A DNA stretch of 64,000 nucleotides, from the NCBI RefSeq assembly GCF_014697615.1, contig NZ_JACJSD010000021.1:1-64000 (forward strand). The letters run 5' to 3'. This stretch comes from Nostoc sp. FACHB-280 (GTDB taxonomy: Bacteria; Cyanobacteriota; Cyanobacteriia; Cyanobacteriales; Nostocaceae). The translations under genes and the position numbers were made by a program. Shown here one piece after another: positions 47,535-56,453 of the stretch (position 1 is its first letter; every line of letters starts with the position of its first letter). The notes below the pieces were generated by a model. That model saw only the letters and a program-made list of their open reading frames with translations. It had not been told where the DNA came from and ran no database searches.

Positions 47535-48245
47535 TTAAATACTATCAGGATCTACACCCAAAGCTTTTAATCTCTCTGCTAGTAATTGGGCGCGTTGTTC
47601 TGCTTGTTGTGCGCGTTGTTCTGCTTGTTGTGCGCGTTCGTCACCAGTCAGTAAAATACTACCTGCTTGGTCACACCAGCGCAACCAAGTATCATTTCTC
47701 CCTTCAAATTCTCCAGTCCACAAGGTAACGCCTAAACCAATGTCTTCTAACCAATTATTTGTAGTTTCTATATAACGCCTACCCTTAATTGTATAAATTC
47801 TTAAAACTTGCTCTCCTAAATTTTGATGTGGGTCATAGACAATATAATAAGCAACTCGCATTTTTTCATAAATTTGGAGTTTCTCATCTAATTCATTGCC
47901 TTTTTTATTGGAGACAATTTCAATTACTAATTCTGGCGACTTACCAAATTTCCAAACGAGGTAACAGCGATTTTCTTTTTCCCACCAATTCTCTGGTGTT
48001 TGAACATCAAAACTTACAAACACATCAGGAACAATCGCAGGTTCAGTATATGTATGGTAAACACCAACATTAGCTTCAGCTAAAAAAACTTGATTTTGTA
48101 AAGAACTATAAAGAGAACTAACTAAAAGGCGTTGTTGTTTGGCAGATGCAAGGTTATCCACTGGCGTATCATCTTCAGTTATTAGTAGGTTAGCATCTGG
48201 TATGTCACAATTATCAATATCTTTGATTAAAAGTTGCTCACCCAT
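47535..48245 (-). CDS. Uma2 family endonuclease-like protein with heptad-repeat tail
   Basis: 236 residues from the ATG at 48245. PD-(D/E)xK fold of the Uma2/DUF820 family: EPAIVPDVFVSFDV, LVWKFGKSPELVIEIVSNKK with the E-x-V active-site strand, and YEKMRVAYYIVYDPH. The C-terminus has three heptads (RAQQAEQ) forming a short coiled coil. Such genes are numerous in cyanobacteria; substrate unknown. Confidence 0.85.
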   Translation of the reverse strand: MGEQLLIKDIDNCDIPDANLLITEDDTPVDNLASAKQQRLLVSSLYSSLQNQVFLAEANVGVYHTYTEPAIVPDVFVSFDVQTPENWWEKENRCYLVWKFGKSPELVIEIVSNKKGNELDEKLQIYEKMRVAYYIVYDPHQNLGEQVLRIYTIKGRRYIETTNNWLEDIGLGVTLWTGEFEGRNDTWLRWCDQAGSILLTGDERAQQAEQRAQQAEQRAQLLAERLKALGVDPDSI

Positions 48246-48310
48246 GATTTTATCCACTACTGAAGGGTTGTATTTATTATAAGTAAAATTCTCACTGCTC
48301 TCAACCTGAC

Positions 48311-48859
48311 TTAACCTAATAATTCATTTACGTCAACATTAAAACCTATAAGTACATTTTGAGTTTTGACGATTTCACCTGCAATAAATACCAGTCGCTG
48401 ATTTTTAGTAATTACAATAATCCAACTGTTTTCAGGAAATACTAACCAAACTTCTTCACTACCAGATTGCAAATATTCTTGAGATTTTGCAATCATATCT
48501 TCTGCTAAATCTGTGGGGGAAATAATCTCAGCTATTAAAGGAAAACTTTGCGGTAAAACCGCAGGTTCACCAAATTGCTGCATTAGTTCTGGGGTAAGAT
48601 AAGCCACATCAGGACGACGACCTTGTTTGTTCGTCAGACAAGGTGCTTCTGTATAAACTTCCCCGCCTTGTCCACTAGTGTCTTTGTAATTTCTCCAGTA
48701 AGTAGCTACTTTCGCCTGTATACGGCTGTGTTTCAATGTCACTTCTTCTTTCTCCAGCAGTTCCCCATTTACCAATTCTGTACCTTCGGGGGGACTTTGC
48801 AGCCAATCTTCTAGCGAATAGTCTGTTGAAGTCGTGTCTTTAATTGGTGTGATTACCAT
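48311..48859 (-). CDS. Uma2 family endonuclease-like protein
   Basis: 182 residues, standard Uma2/DUF820: YSLEDWLQSPPEGTELVNGE, RRPDVAYLTPE, FPLIAEIISPTDLAEDM with active-site Asp/Glu, and SGSEEVWLVFPENSWIIV. It is 65 bp upstream of the other Uma2 gene, and the two are from different subgroups, so this is not a recent tandem duplication. Confidence 0.88.
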   Translation of the reverse strand: MVITPIKDTTSTDYSLEDWLQSPPEGTELVNGELLEKEEVTLKHSRIQAKVATYWRNYKDTSGQGGEVYTEAPCLTNKQGRRPDVAYLTPELMQQFGEPAVLPQSFPLIAEIISPTDLAEDMIAKSQEYLQSGSEEVWLVFPENSWIIVITKNQRLVFIAGEIVKTQNVLIGFNVDVNELLG

Positions 48860-48911
48860 AATTATCTATTCTTATGAGCAAGATATTATTAATATTATGA
48901 CTTAGAGGTTA

Positions 48912-49421
48912 ATGAAAATGACACAAGAATTAACCGACCTCAGAAATAGTATTTTACAAGGACGTTACGAAGATGCTTTGGCGATTGTTGATGAGTTAGA
49001 GGGGATGAGTAGACAGGCAATACTGAGAAATATTCAATCTTATTTAAAGATTTTATTAATTCATTTAATAAAAAACCAAGTAGAAAAGCGACTAATAAAT
49101 TCTTGGTCTGCTTCTATTCGTAACTCTGTACGAGAAATTCAAAAACTTAATATTAAAGACAATAAAAAATCTTATTATGTCAATCAAGATGAATGGGAAA
49201 GCTTAATAGAAGAAGAAGTAATTGAAGATGCGATCGCAGATGCTAGTTTAGAAGTTATGAACGGTACATATAACCAATTTCAACTAGCTGATGTAGTCAA
49301 TCGGCAAGAATTAACACAGCAGGCTGTAGAATTTTTGCTCTTGACTTATACTTATTCACCAAAAGAATTACCCAGGATTGTTGCAGAAAAATTGATTCAA
49401 TTATCTGGTGCTGAAGATTAG
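48912..49421 (+). CDS. DUF29 family protein
   Basis: 169 residues. RYEDALAIVDELEGMSRQAI, NIQSYLKILLIHLIKNQVEK and SWSASIRNSVREIQK are the helical DUF29 pattern, with extra C-terminal sequence. Function unknown; the family is common and multicopy in cyanobacteria. Confidence 0.7.
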   Translation: MKMTQELTDLRNSILQGRYEDALAIVDELEGMSRQAILRNIQSYLKILLIHLIKNQVEKRLINSWSASIRNSVREIQKLNIKDNKKSYYVNQDEWESLIEEEVIEDAIADASLEVMNGTYNQFQLADVVNRQELTQQAVEFLLLTYTYSPKELPRIVAEKLIQLSGAED

Positions 49422-49434
49422 CAAGTTTAAATCA

Positions 49435-49477
49435 TTAATTCTTTTAGGATGGGGTTCTCCCATCCTAAAAGAATTAA
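49435..49477. terminator. Bidirectional terminator between DUF29 gene and icd
   Basis: A perfect 19-bp stem: 49435-49453 (TTAATTCTTTTAGGATGGG) pairs with 49459-49477 around loop GTTCT. It is flanked by A/T runs on both strands and lies between convergent genes. Confidence 0.88.
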
Positions 49478-49483
49478 CGGCAA

Positions 49484-50905
49484 TTAACCGAAATGTTGAA
49501 TAATTGCGTCGGCAAATTCAGAACATTTGAGAGGTTCTACAGGTGGTTCCATTAACCTTGCTAAATCGTAGGTGACTTGACCATTAGCGATCGCATCCCC
49601 TAAACCTTTCTTAACTAAGTCGGCGGCTTCTTGCCAACCCAGATATTCCAACATCATCACGCCAGACAAAATCACTGAACCAGGATTAATTTTGTCTAAA
49701 CCAGCGTGTTTGGGTGCTGTACCGTGAGTAGCTTCAAAAACGGCGCAAGCATCGCCAATATTTGCCCCAGGCCCCATACCCAAACCACCAACAATGGCTG
49801 CGGCTGCATCCGACAAATAATCGCCGTTGAGGTTCATTGTAGCCAGAATCGAATATTCATCTGGTCTGGTTTGGATTTGTTGAAAAATACTATCAGCAAT
49901 TCGGTCATTGACCATGACTTTATCTTTCCACTTGCCGTTACCGTGGCTATCCCAAATTGAGTTAAGAACTGTTTCCACTTCCTTGACAATTTGCGATTTT
50001 TTCTCCTGGGTAAGAGCATCAAAACCAGGGTCAATTTGACGGGCGTTGTCTTCTAGGGAAATGTTAGGATTTTTTTCTTTGTTGCTTAAAATCCAAGATT
50101 CCCGTTCAGTGACAGTTTCTTGACGAAATTCGCTGGTGGCTAATTCATAACCCCAATCACGAAACGCGCCTTCGGTGTACTTCATGATGTTACCCTTATG
50201 CACCAGCGTGACTTGTTGCTTGTGTTTGGGCAAAGTTAAGGCGTGTTTGATGGCGCGACGTACTAGACGCTGGGAACCAGTTTTGCTGATGGGTTTAATC
50301 CCGATCCCCGCATCGAGGGGGATTTGCTTTTTACCGTGTTCTGGGGTGGCGGGGATCAGTTCTTTGTTGAGGATGGAAATTAAGCGTGAACCAATTTCAC
50401 TACCTTGTTTCCATTCGATTCCCAAATATATATCTTCAGTATTTTCCCGATAAACAATGACATCTAGCTTTTCAGGGTTTTTGTGGGGTGAAGGCGTACC
50501 AGCATAGTAACGGCAAGGACGCACGCAAGCATACAAGTCAAAAATTTGCCGCAATGCCACGTTTAAAGAACGAATCCCACCGCCTATAGGAGTGGTCAAA
50601 GGCCCTTTAATTGCCACACCATATTCTTTAATCGCGGTGAGAGTATCTTCGGGTAAATACTGATAAGTGCCGTATAAATCACAAGCCTCATCACCAGCAT
50701 AAATTTTAAACCAACTGATTTGGCGTTTACCCTGATACGCCTTAGCTACCGCAGCATCTAGTACCTTTTGGGTAGCAGGCCAGATATCAATACCTGTGCC
50801 ATCGCCCCGAATAAACGGGATAATTGGATTGTCAGGCACAACTGGCTCACCATTCTTAAAGGTGATTTTTGATCCACTAGTCGGGGGGGTAATCTTTTCG
50901 TACAT
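49484..50905 (-). CDS. icd: NADP-dependent isocitrate dehydrogenase
   Basis: 473 residues, the length of the cyanobacterial enzyme. [16 protein letters not shown] (substrate/Mg site), [34 protein letters not shown] and [20 protein letters not shown] are diagnostic. It makes 2-oxoglutarate, the nitrogen-status signal of cyanobacteria and the co-substrate of the oxygenase in the cas operon. I could not find a clear NtcA site (GTA-N8-TAC) in the 265-bp upstream gap. Confidence 0.97.
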   Translation of the reverse strand: MYEKITPPTSGSKITFKNGEPVVPDNPIIPFIRGDGTGIDIWPATQKVLDAAVAKAYQGKRQISWFKIYAGDEACDLYGTYQYLPEDTLTAIKEYGVAIKGPLTTPIGGGIRSLNVALRQIFDLYACVRPCRYYAGTPSPHKNPEKLDVIVYRENTEDIYLGIEWKQGSEIGSRLISILNKELIPATPEHGKKQIPLDAGIGIKPISKTGSQRLVRRAIKHALTLPKHKQQVTLVHKGNIMKYTEGAFRDWGYELATSEFRQETVTERESWILSNKEKNPNISLEDNARQIDPGFDALTQEKKSQIVKEVETVLNSIWDSHGNGKWKDKVMVNDRIADSIFQQIQTRPDEYSILATMNLNGDYLSDAAAAIVGGLGMGPGANIGDACAVFEATHGTAPKHAGLDKINPGSVILSGVMMLEYLGWQEAADLVKKGLGDAIANGQVTYDLARLMEPPVEPLKCSEFADAIIQHFG

Positions 50906-51170
50906 AGTTCAAACACTCCAGAAAATATTTTGATATTGGGTACTGGACAATGGCATTCAGAAATCCTTTCTAGCCTCTAGTCCCTAGCCCCTAGCCCCTA
51001 ATTATGCAGATTTTCCCCCTATTTCCCTTTTACAGCATTTGGGGATTAAGTGAAACTGACGCAATTTTGTACGATCAAAAATAGTAAACTACTTTTCGCT
51101 ATCAGTGTTTCATCATCAAGAATCCACGATAGCGATCGCTTGTTCACTGACCGCTAACACGAGTAATGGC

Positions 51171-51884
51171 ATGACAGACCCAATGATTGTATCAGGCACT
51201 GCTAATGACATCGACTCCCTCAGACAACGCTTAATCGCTGGGTCTCTTCAAGTCCAACAACAGATCATCCCACAGTTAGCCGAATTAGGTAATGAGGGAT
51301 TGGAAGTGTTGAGGGAATTTTTATTGAAACGTCGTGAGTCCCCAGCAACTTGGATTGATGGTAAAGCTTACCAAGTCCTTTACAACTCTGATGCACCAAA
51401 CGCCAGAGAATTTCTCCAAACAAATTTTCCTGAAGGCATTGTACCTCTAAAATCAGACGTAGGGATCAATTACAAACCTTTACAACAGCTACTTGCTGCT
51501 CAAGACTTCCAAGCCGCCGATCGTATGACTATTGAGAAAATGTGTGAAGTAGCAGGGCCAACGGCTGTCAAACGCAAATGGCTGTATTTTACAGAAGTTG
51601 ACAATATCCCTGTAACTGACTTACACACCATTAATAATTTGTGGTTAGTTCATTCGGAAGGAAAATTTGGCTTTTCGGTACAGCGAGAAATTTGGTTAAG
51701 CCTCGGCAAAAATTGGGATAATTTCTGGACGAAAATCGCCTGGAAAAATGGTAATACTTGGACACGTTATCCTAATAGCTTTATTTGGGATTTGAGTGCG
51801 CCAAAAGGTCATTTACCTTTATCCAATCAACTGCGAGGTGTGCGCGTTATTGCGTCTTTATTTGCTCATCCGGCGTGGAAATAG
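51171..51884 (+). CDS. gun4: GUN4 tetrapyrrole-binding regulator of Mg-chelatase
   Basis: 237 residues from the ATG at 51171; the frame extends to a GTG at 51105 through a HIP1 site but family length fits the later start. N-terminal helical repeat domain (LRQRLIAGSLQVQQQIIPQL) and C-terminal GUN4 core: DVGINYKPLQQLLAAQDFQA, ADRMTIEKMCEVAG, WLVHSEGKFGFSVQ. It binds protoporphyrin IX/Mg-protoporphyrin and stimulates Mg-chelatase in chlorophyll synthesis. Confidence 0.95.
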   Translation: MTDPMIVSGTANDIDSLRQRLIAGSLQVQQQIIPQLAELGNEGLEVLREFLLKRRESPATWIDGKAYQVLYNSDAPNAREFLQTNFPEGIVPLKSDVGINYKPLQQLLAAQDFQAADRMTIEKMCEVAGPTAVKRKWLYFTEVDNIPVTDLHTINNLWLVHSEGKFGFSVQREIWLSLGKNWDNFWTKIAWKNGNTWTRYPNSFIWDLSAPKGHLPLSNQLRGVRVIASLFAHPAWK

Positions 51885-51918
51885 TCAATTGTCAATGGTC
51901 ATTAATCCTTTGTTATAA

Positions 51919-51975
51919 AAATATAGGACAAATGACAAATAACAAATGACAAATAACAAATGACAAAGGACAAAA
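51919..51975. repeat. Tandem heptamer microsatellite (AAATGAC/AAATAAC)
   Basis: Alternating CAAATGA and CAAATAA units, about seven copies, between gun4 and the ABC ATPase gene. It replaces any obvious promoter motif in this 98-bp gap. Confidence 0.75.
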
Positions 51976-51982
51976 TTAAATA

Positions 51983-53086
51983 ATGGCAAAAGTACGTCTC
52001 GAAGAAATTAAACGTCGGTTTAATAACGTCACCGCCATCGAAGATATTAGCTTTGAAATTCCCGATGGCGAGTTTTGGGTGTTAGTCGGGCCTTCTGGTT
52101 GTGGGAAATCGACAATTTTAAGGACGATCGCGGGTTTAGAAACTGCCACTTCTGGCAAGCTATTTATAGGCGATCGCTTAATGAATAACATCCCAGCTAG
52201 ACAGCGCGATGTGGCGATGGTATTTCAAAACTATGCCCTTTATCCGCACATGACGGTGGCGGAAAATATCGCCTTTGGTTTGCAGATGCGAAAGGTGGAC
52301 ACGAAACTCATTCAAGAACGAGTGGGGACGGTGGCGCGATCGCTTTCGTTGGAACATTTGTTAGATCGCAAACCCAAACAGCTTTCTGGTGGACAGCAAC
52401 AACGGGTAGCATTAGGAAGAGCGATCGCCCGTGAACCTCAAGTATTTTTATTAGATGAACCTTTATCTAATTTAGATGCTCAATTGCGCGATGATACCAG
52501 AGCCGAATTAAAACAACTCCATCAAGAGTTAGGAATTACTACGGTTTATGTAACTCACGACCAAGTTGAGGCAATGACCTTGGCTGATAAAATTGTCGTG
52601 CTGAATCGTGGGAGAATCCAACAAATTGGCGAACCTCAAAGCATTTACGCGCTTCCAAATAATCTAATGGTGGCAACTTTTTTAGGCAATCCACCAATGA
52701 ATATTTTGTCAGCAAAATATACCAATGATGGCTTTGATGTGGGTGAGCAATTAATTGCAGTTCCCGAAGTTGTGAAGGAAAAATTACAACTGCGTCCAGG
52801 ACAGAATTATGATTTGGGTATTCGTCCAGAACATATTTCTATTAACAATAACTCAGCACTTGGTGTACAGAACTCAGCACTTTCCGTAGAAGTGAAGGTG
52901 GTTGAGCCTTTGGGGAGAGAAACTTTAATTCGTGCGAGTTTACCTGGTTCGACAGTGTTATTGAATGTGCAACTTGGTGGGAATGTGCGTGTGAATGTAG
53001 GCGATCGCTTGTCTTTACAATTAGATTTAACTCAGTTATTTATCTTTGATTCTATTACTGGAGATAGGATATGGCCTGAGTCATAA
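51983..53086 (+). CDS. ABC transporter ATP-binding protein, sugar type (MalK/UgpC-like)
   Basis: 367 residues. Walker A GPSGCGKST (36-44), signature LSGGQQQR (134-141), Walker B VFLLDEP, H-loop H192, and a C-terminal TOBE/regulatory domain (FLGNPPMNIL, YDLGIRPEHISI). It energises uptake of sugars or glycerol phosphate; no permease genes are adjacent, as is common for shared ATPases of this type. Residues ~288-301 (NNSALGVQNSALSV) are encoded by a dispersed ACTCAGCACT repeat that has entered in frame. Confidence 0.93.
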   Translation: MAKVRLEEIKRRFNNVTAIEDISFEIPDGEFWVLVGPSGCGKSTILRTIAGLETATSGKLFIGDRLMNNIPARQRDVAMVFQNYALYPHMTVAENIAFGLQMRKVDTKLIQERVGTVARSLSLEHLLDRKPKQLSGGQQQRVALGRAIAREPQVFLLDEPLSNLDAQLRDDTRAELKQLHQELGITTVYVTHDQVEAMTLADKIVVLNRGRIQQIGEPQSIYALPNNLMVATFLGNPPMNILSAKYTNDGFDVGEQLIAVPEVVKEKLQLRPGQNYDLGIRPEHISINNNSALGVQNSALSVEVKVVEPLGRETLIRASLPGSTVLLNVQLGGNVRVNVGDRLSLQLDLTQLFIFDSITGDRIWPES

Positions 53087-53095
53087 AATTAAGAA

Positions 53096-53263
53096 TTAGG
53101 GTAAATTACGCTGCTGCCACTTGTCAGTTTCACAAGCAGCTTGATCATGCCAAATTCTACAACTAATTACAGGATATAAATAGAGAAATGCTACTCCAAT
53201 AATCACAAAAGCCCAAGCAAAACGAATAGCTCAGGTTTTTAGGTTAAATGGTTTTTTATACAT
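53096..53263 (-). pseudogene. Small membrane protein gene with an in-frame TGA
   Basis: A 55-codon frame begins MYKKPFNLKT, meets TGA at 53233-53231, then continues AIRFAWAFVIIGVAFLYLYP with a single transmembrane helix and a Cys-containing tail ending QQRNLP and TAA. Hydrophobic pattern and codon use continue across the stop, so this is a recently broken gene, a sequence error, or readthrough. No other gene in 53087-53397. Confidence 0.45.
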
Positions 53264-53397
53264 GAATACCCTAGATTAGTTTCACATATTTGATCATCTA
53301 TAGCAATCCTAAATGATTTATAAACATCCCTCTCCCTTGTCTCCTCTGTCTCCTTGTCTTTATTGTTCACATATCAACTAAAACTGCTATGTATCTT

Positions 53398-53868
53398 TTA
53401 CTGAGTCAAAACTTCCATCTTGGTAATGATTGATTCTTTTTTAGTTTTGCCGCATGGTTCAGCACTTTGACAATCACTTACCGATTCAATTGTGTAAGAT
53501 GCACGGACTTTTTTGTTTAAAAATTTCGCTGATTCTGCACAAATTTCAAAAGATGCGCCTACTGGACGTTCAACTCCTTGCTCATCAATTAATGTGGCAT
53601 AACACAATAAATCACCGTTGACTAGTTCTTTGACTGTACCAATAGTTGGTAAATCTTTTGTTGATGTTTCTGGGTTTTCTGATGGCGAAACATCGGTTGT
53701 GGGAGTTGGTTCAGGAGATGTAGTCACTTCAGTAATTTGTCTAGGACTTTGGGGAATTTTAGATTTAGTTGTCGGGTTTTCTTGGCTAACTTCTGTAGAA
53801 GAATTAGCACAACCGCTAATCCAAATTAGACAAATAATTAATCCAGTGATGAAGCTAGGTTTGTTCAT
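53398..53868 (-). CDS. Putative lipoprotein of unknown function
   Basis: 156 residues. N-terminal hydrophobic stretch with lipobox-like ISGC (FITGLIICLIWISGCANSS) suggests lipid attachment at Cys20. A Ser/Thr/Pro-rich linker (residues 21-70) leads to a small domain (GTVKELVNGDLLCYATLIDE, with several Cys). Not recognised beyond this. Confidence 0.7.
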   Translation of the reverse strand: MNKPSFITGLIICLIWISGCANSSTEVSQENPTTKSKIPQSPRQITEVTTSPEPTPTTDVSPSENPETSTKDLPTIGTVKELVNGDLLCYATLIDEQGVERPVGASFEICAESAKFLNKKVRASYTIESVSDCQSAEPCGKTKKESIITKMEVLTQ

Positions 53869-54052
53869 AGTTAGAGTCTATTTATAAATTACAAGTAGGT
53901 TGTGTTACAGGTGTGCAAGGATTTGGTAATGTTCAATAATTAATTTTGAAAGCCAGAATGCCCACAATAGTAATATTCTTACCTCCTGCCTCGGTTGGTG
54001 AGCGTACTTGTACTGAGCGCAGTCGAAGTAGCCGAACCACTGCCTCCTGCCT

Positions 54053-55249
54053 CTAAGGTGTTAAAACTAAACTTCCTGATTCCACAACTCCTAGTGCATT
54101 GGGTTTATCAAAGCGCCAGTGTTGTTGATATTTATTGAGAAAGTTTTGTCCAATAATACCTTCTACACCAGGAAGCTTAAGAATATTGCTCTCTTCAACA
54201 ATAACAGCATCAATTTCAGTTACTTGATGTTGCTGAATTTGCAGCTTATTTAATTTAATTTTTTTGACTGTTTCCCGTCCTCCTAACCCGAAAACTTCTG
54301 TGGTTTGGGCGTTACGCGTGTCAATTCCTAATTTTTGCGCGATAGATTTAGAAATTGCAATTGTATAGGAACCTGTATCTAAAACAAAGTTAAACGGCCC
54401 TTCACCATTAATGTAAACTTGAGTAGTTAAAATCCCAAAACGTCCCTTTAAAGGAATAGCACCCGTAATAGGTTCAGAAGGCGGTAATAGTTGTAATTGT
54501 TGTTTTTTGGGATTGAGTACAACATCGAATTTACTGAGAAAATCTAATCCTAAAACTCCAGATATATCCTGTGGTAATGCTGGTGTAGGTAATTCTAAGC
54601 CATAAAGACCAGAAACAGTTGCAGAATTTACACCTAAAGCTGGTAAGAGATGAGTCTTAACTTCCAGTTTTTTGAAGTTATTACCAACAACGGGTTTATA
54701 TTCTAAAAGTCCATTAGGAATAGGTTTACTATTCAGACCTAATTGTTGAGCAATTCTAGTATTAATAATTGTTTGACCACTGCCAGTATCTAAAATAAAA
54801 GTTTGAGTTTGTCTGCCAATGCGGACGGGAATTCTAAACACAGAACTCTCACTATCTAATTGTAATTTGATGTTGGCTTGTCCTTGACTAGTTGATTGCG
54901 GGAGTTTCACACCAACTGCTTCCATAAAAGCGGTGACACGCTCAATAGCATCAGGGCGAAACTCTCCATTTGAACCTAAAGTGAGAATTTGTAAAGCACA
55001 TTTCGTCACAATAGTTTCTGATTCTGCTTGTTGAGCGGCAATTTTAGCCTCAGCACATTTTGAGACTTCTTGTAAAAGTTGCTGTCCAAGATTAACTTGA
55101 CCAGCCGCAGGTGTCGGTAACAAAGAAACTAGACTGCTGAAAAAAACGCCTGCCGTAAATAAATGAGAAAGCAGGCTTTTGCTTCGGTGGGAATGTTGAT
55201 TTGTTGGAGTCTGGTATTTTTTCTGCCGAGGCTGAATAGCAATTTGCAT
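54053..55249 (-). CDS. Exported retropepsin-like aspartic protease with two catalytic motifs
   Basis: 398 residues with a signal/anchor segment (SLLSHLFTAGVFFSSLVSLL). Two aspartyl protease half-domains: D154 in FILDTGSGQTIINT (residues ~135-250) and D291 in FVLDTGSYTIAISK (~270-395), each followed by a flap-like region and an ILG/IIG(Q) motif (GVLGLDFL, GIIGQNFL). Retropepsins work as dimers of one DTG unit; here two units are on one chain, so it may fold as an internal dimer in the periplasm. Substrate unknown. Confidence 0.88.
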   Translation of the reverse strand: MQIAIQPRQKKYQTPTNQHSHRSKSLLSHLFTAGVFFSSLVSLLPTPAAGQVNLGQQLLQEVSKCAEAKIAAQQAESETIVTKCALQILTLGSNGEFRPDAIERVTAFMEAVGVKLPQSTSQGQANIKLQLDSESSVFRIPVRIGRQTQTFILDTGSGQTIINTRIAQQLGLNSKPIPNGLLEYKPVVGNNFKKLEVKTHLLPALGVNSATVSGLYGLELPTPALPQDISGVLGLDFLSKFDVVLNPKKQQLQLLPPSEPITGAIPLKGRFGILTTQVYINGEGPFNFVLDTGSYTIAISKSIAQKLGIDTRNAQTTEVFGLGGRETVKKIKLNKLQIQQHQVTEIDAVIVEESNILKLPGVEGIIGQNFLNKYQQHWRFDKPNALGVVESGSLVLTP

Positions 55250-55266
55250 AAAAACAGTGATGATAG

Positions 55267-56331
55267 TTAGTTAACACACTGTTTTAACTGGTACTTTGCT
55301 AAATCACCAGGTGCAAATGCTCCATTTTCTGTAATGATGGCTGTGATTAACTCGGCTGGGGTGACATCAAAAGCTGGGTTGTAAAAATCTACACCTTCTG
55401 GGGTGAGTCTGGTGTCCCCAACTTGATAAATTTCTTCTGGGTGACGTTCTTCTATGGGGATTTGACTACCATTAGATAAGCCAAAATCAACGGTAGAAAA
55501 AGGTGCGGCGATAAAGAAGGGTACATTGTGAGCTTTAGCAACGATCGCTAAACTATAGGTACCAATTTTATTAGCTGTGTCACCATTCGCCGCAATCCTA
55601 TCAGCGCCAACAACAACAGCATGAATTAAACCCCTCTGCATACAATGGGCGGCCATGTTATCGGTAATTACCGTCACGGGAATTTTTTCCTGCACACATT
55701 CCCACGCTGTGAGTTTTGCACCTTGCAACCGGGGGCGGGTTTCGTCAGCAAACAACTTTTCTAAACGCCCTTCGCGCCAAGCAGAACGTACAACTCCCAA
55801 AGCAGTACCATAACCCGCAGTTGCTAAAGCCCCAGCATTGCAGTGAGTCAGTAAAGTTAGCTTTGCGGGTGTTTTCGGCAATACAGTTAAACCATGATCA
55901 CCCATCGCCTGACAAGTTTGCAAATCTTCTTTATTAATAGCTTGGGCGGTTTGGAATAAAACTTGTTTGATATCTTCGACGCTTCCCTCAGTGGCGTGGG
56001 CAGTTTTTAACATCCGATTAATTGCCCAGAATAAGTTTACCGCCGTGGGACGAGTAGAGCGTAATAATTGCGCGACGCTTTCTAGTTGGGTTAAAAACTC
56101 AGTGCGATCGCTTGTTGTAATTTCTCGCGCCCCAAGGTACATTCCATAAGCCGCCGCCACCCCAATAGCCGGCGCACCCCGCACAATCATCGTTTTAATC
56201 GCCCGCGCCATGTCTTGACTACTATGAATTTCCACAAAGGCGTATTCATTGGGTAAACGGGTTTGGTCAATTAGTGATACGGAATCGTTGTGCCAAATGA
56301 CTGGATAAACTTGGTTTGCGGAGTTTGTCAT
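55267..56331 (-). CDS. mtnA: S-methyl-5-thioribose-1-phosphate isomerase
   Basis: 354 residues. The eIF2B-like fold with [38 protein letters not shown] (catalytic Cys) and [20 protein letters not shown] (catalytic Asp) is diagnostic of MtnA in methionine salvage. It is 17 bp upstream of the retropepsin gene on the same strand. Confidence 0.96.
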   Translation of the reverse strand: MTNSANQVYPVIWHNDSVSLIDQTRLPNEYAFVEIHSSQDMARAIKTMIVRGAPAIGVAAAYGMYLGAREITTSDRTEFLTQLESVAQLLRSTRPTAVNLFWAINRMLKTAHATEGSVEDIKQVLFQTAQAINKEDLQTCQAMGDHGLTVLPKTPAKLTLLTHCNAGALATAGYGTALGVVRSAWREGRLEKLFADETRPRLQGAKLTAWECVQEKIPVTVITDNMAAHCMQRGLIHAVVVGADRIAANGDTANKIGTYSLAIVAKAHNVPFFIAAPFSTVDFGLSNGSQIPIEERHPEEIYQVGDTRLTPEGVDFYNPAFDVTPAELITAIITENGAFAPGDLAKYQLKQCVN

Positions 56332-56453
56332 AAAAATTGCTAGGTATGATGAATTGTTTACACAAGGAAGGACTAGGGATGCTCCTCACTCCATCTTCCT
56401 CTATCAGTCCTACTATTAAAAAAGTGCCTCTTGAATACTAACTCCCGCTACCC

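Noticed and set aside
50906-51104. NtcA-binding site upstream of icd
   Set aside because: Known regulation in cyanobacteria made this likely, but no GTA-N8-TAC with a suitable -10 box is visible.
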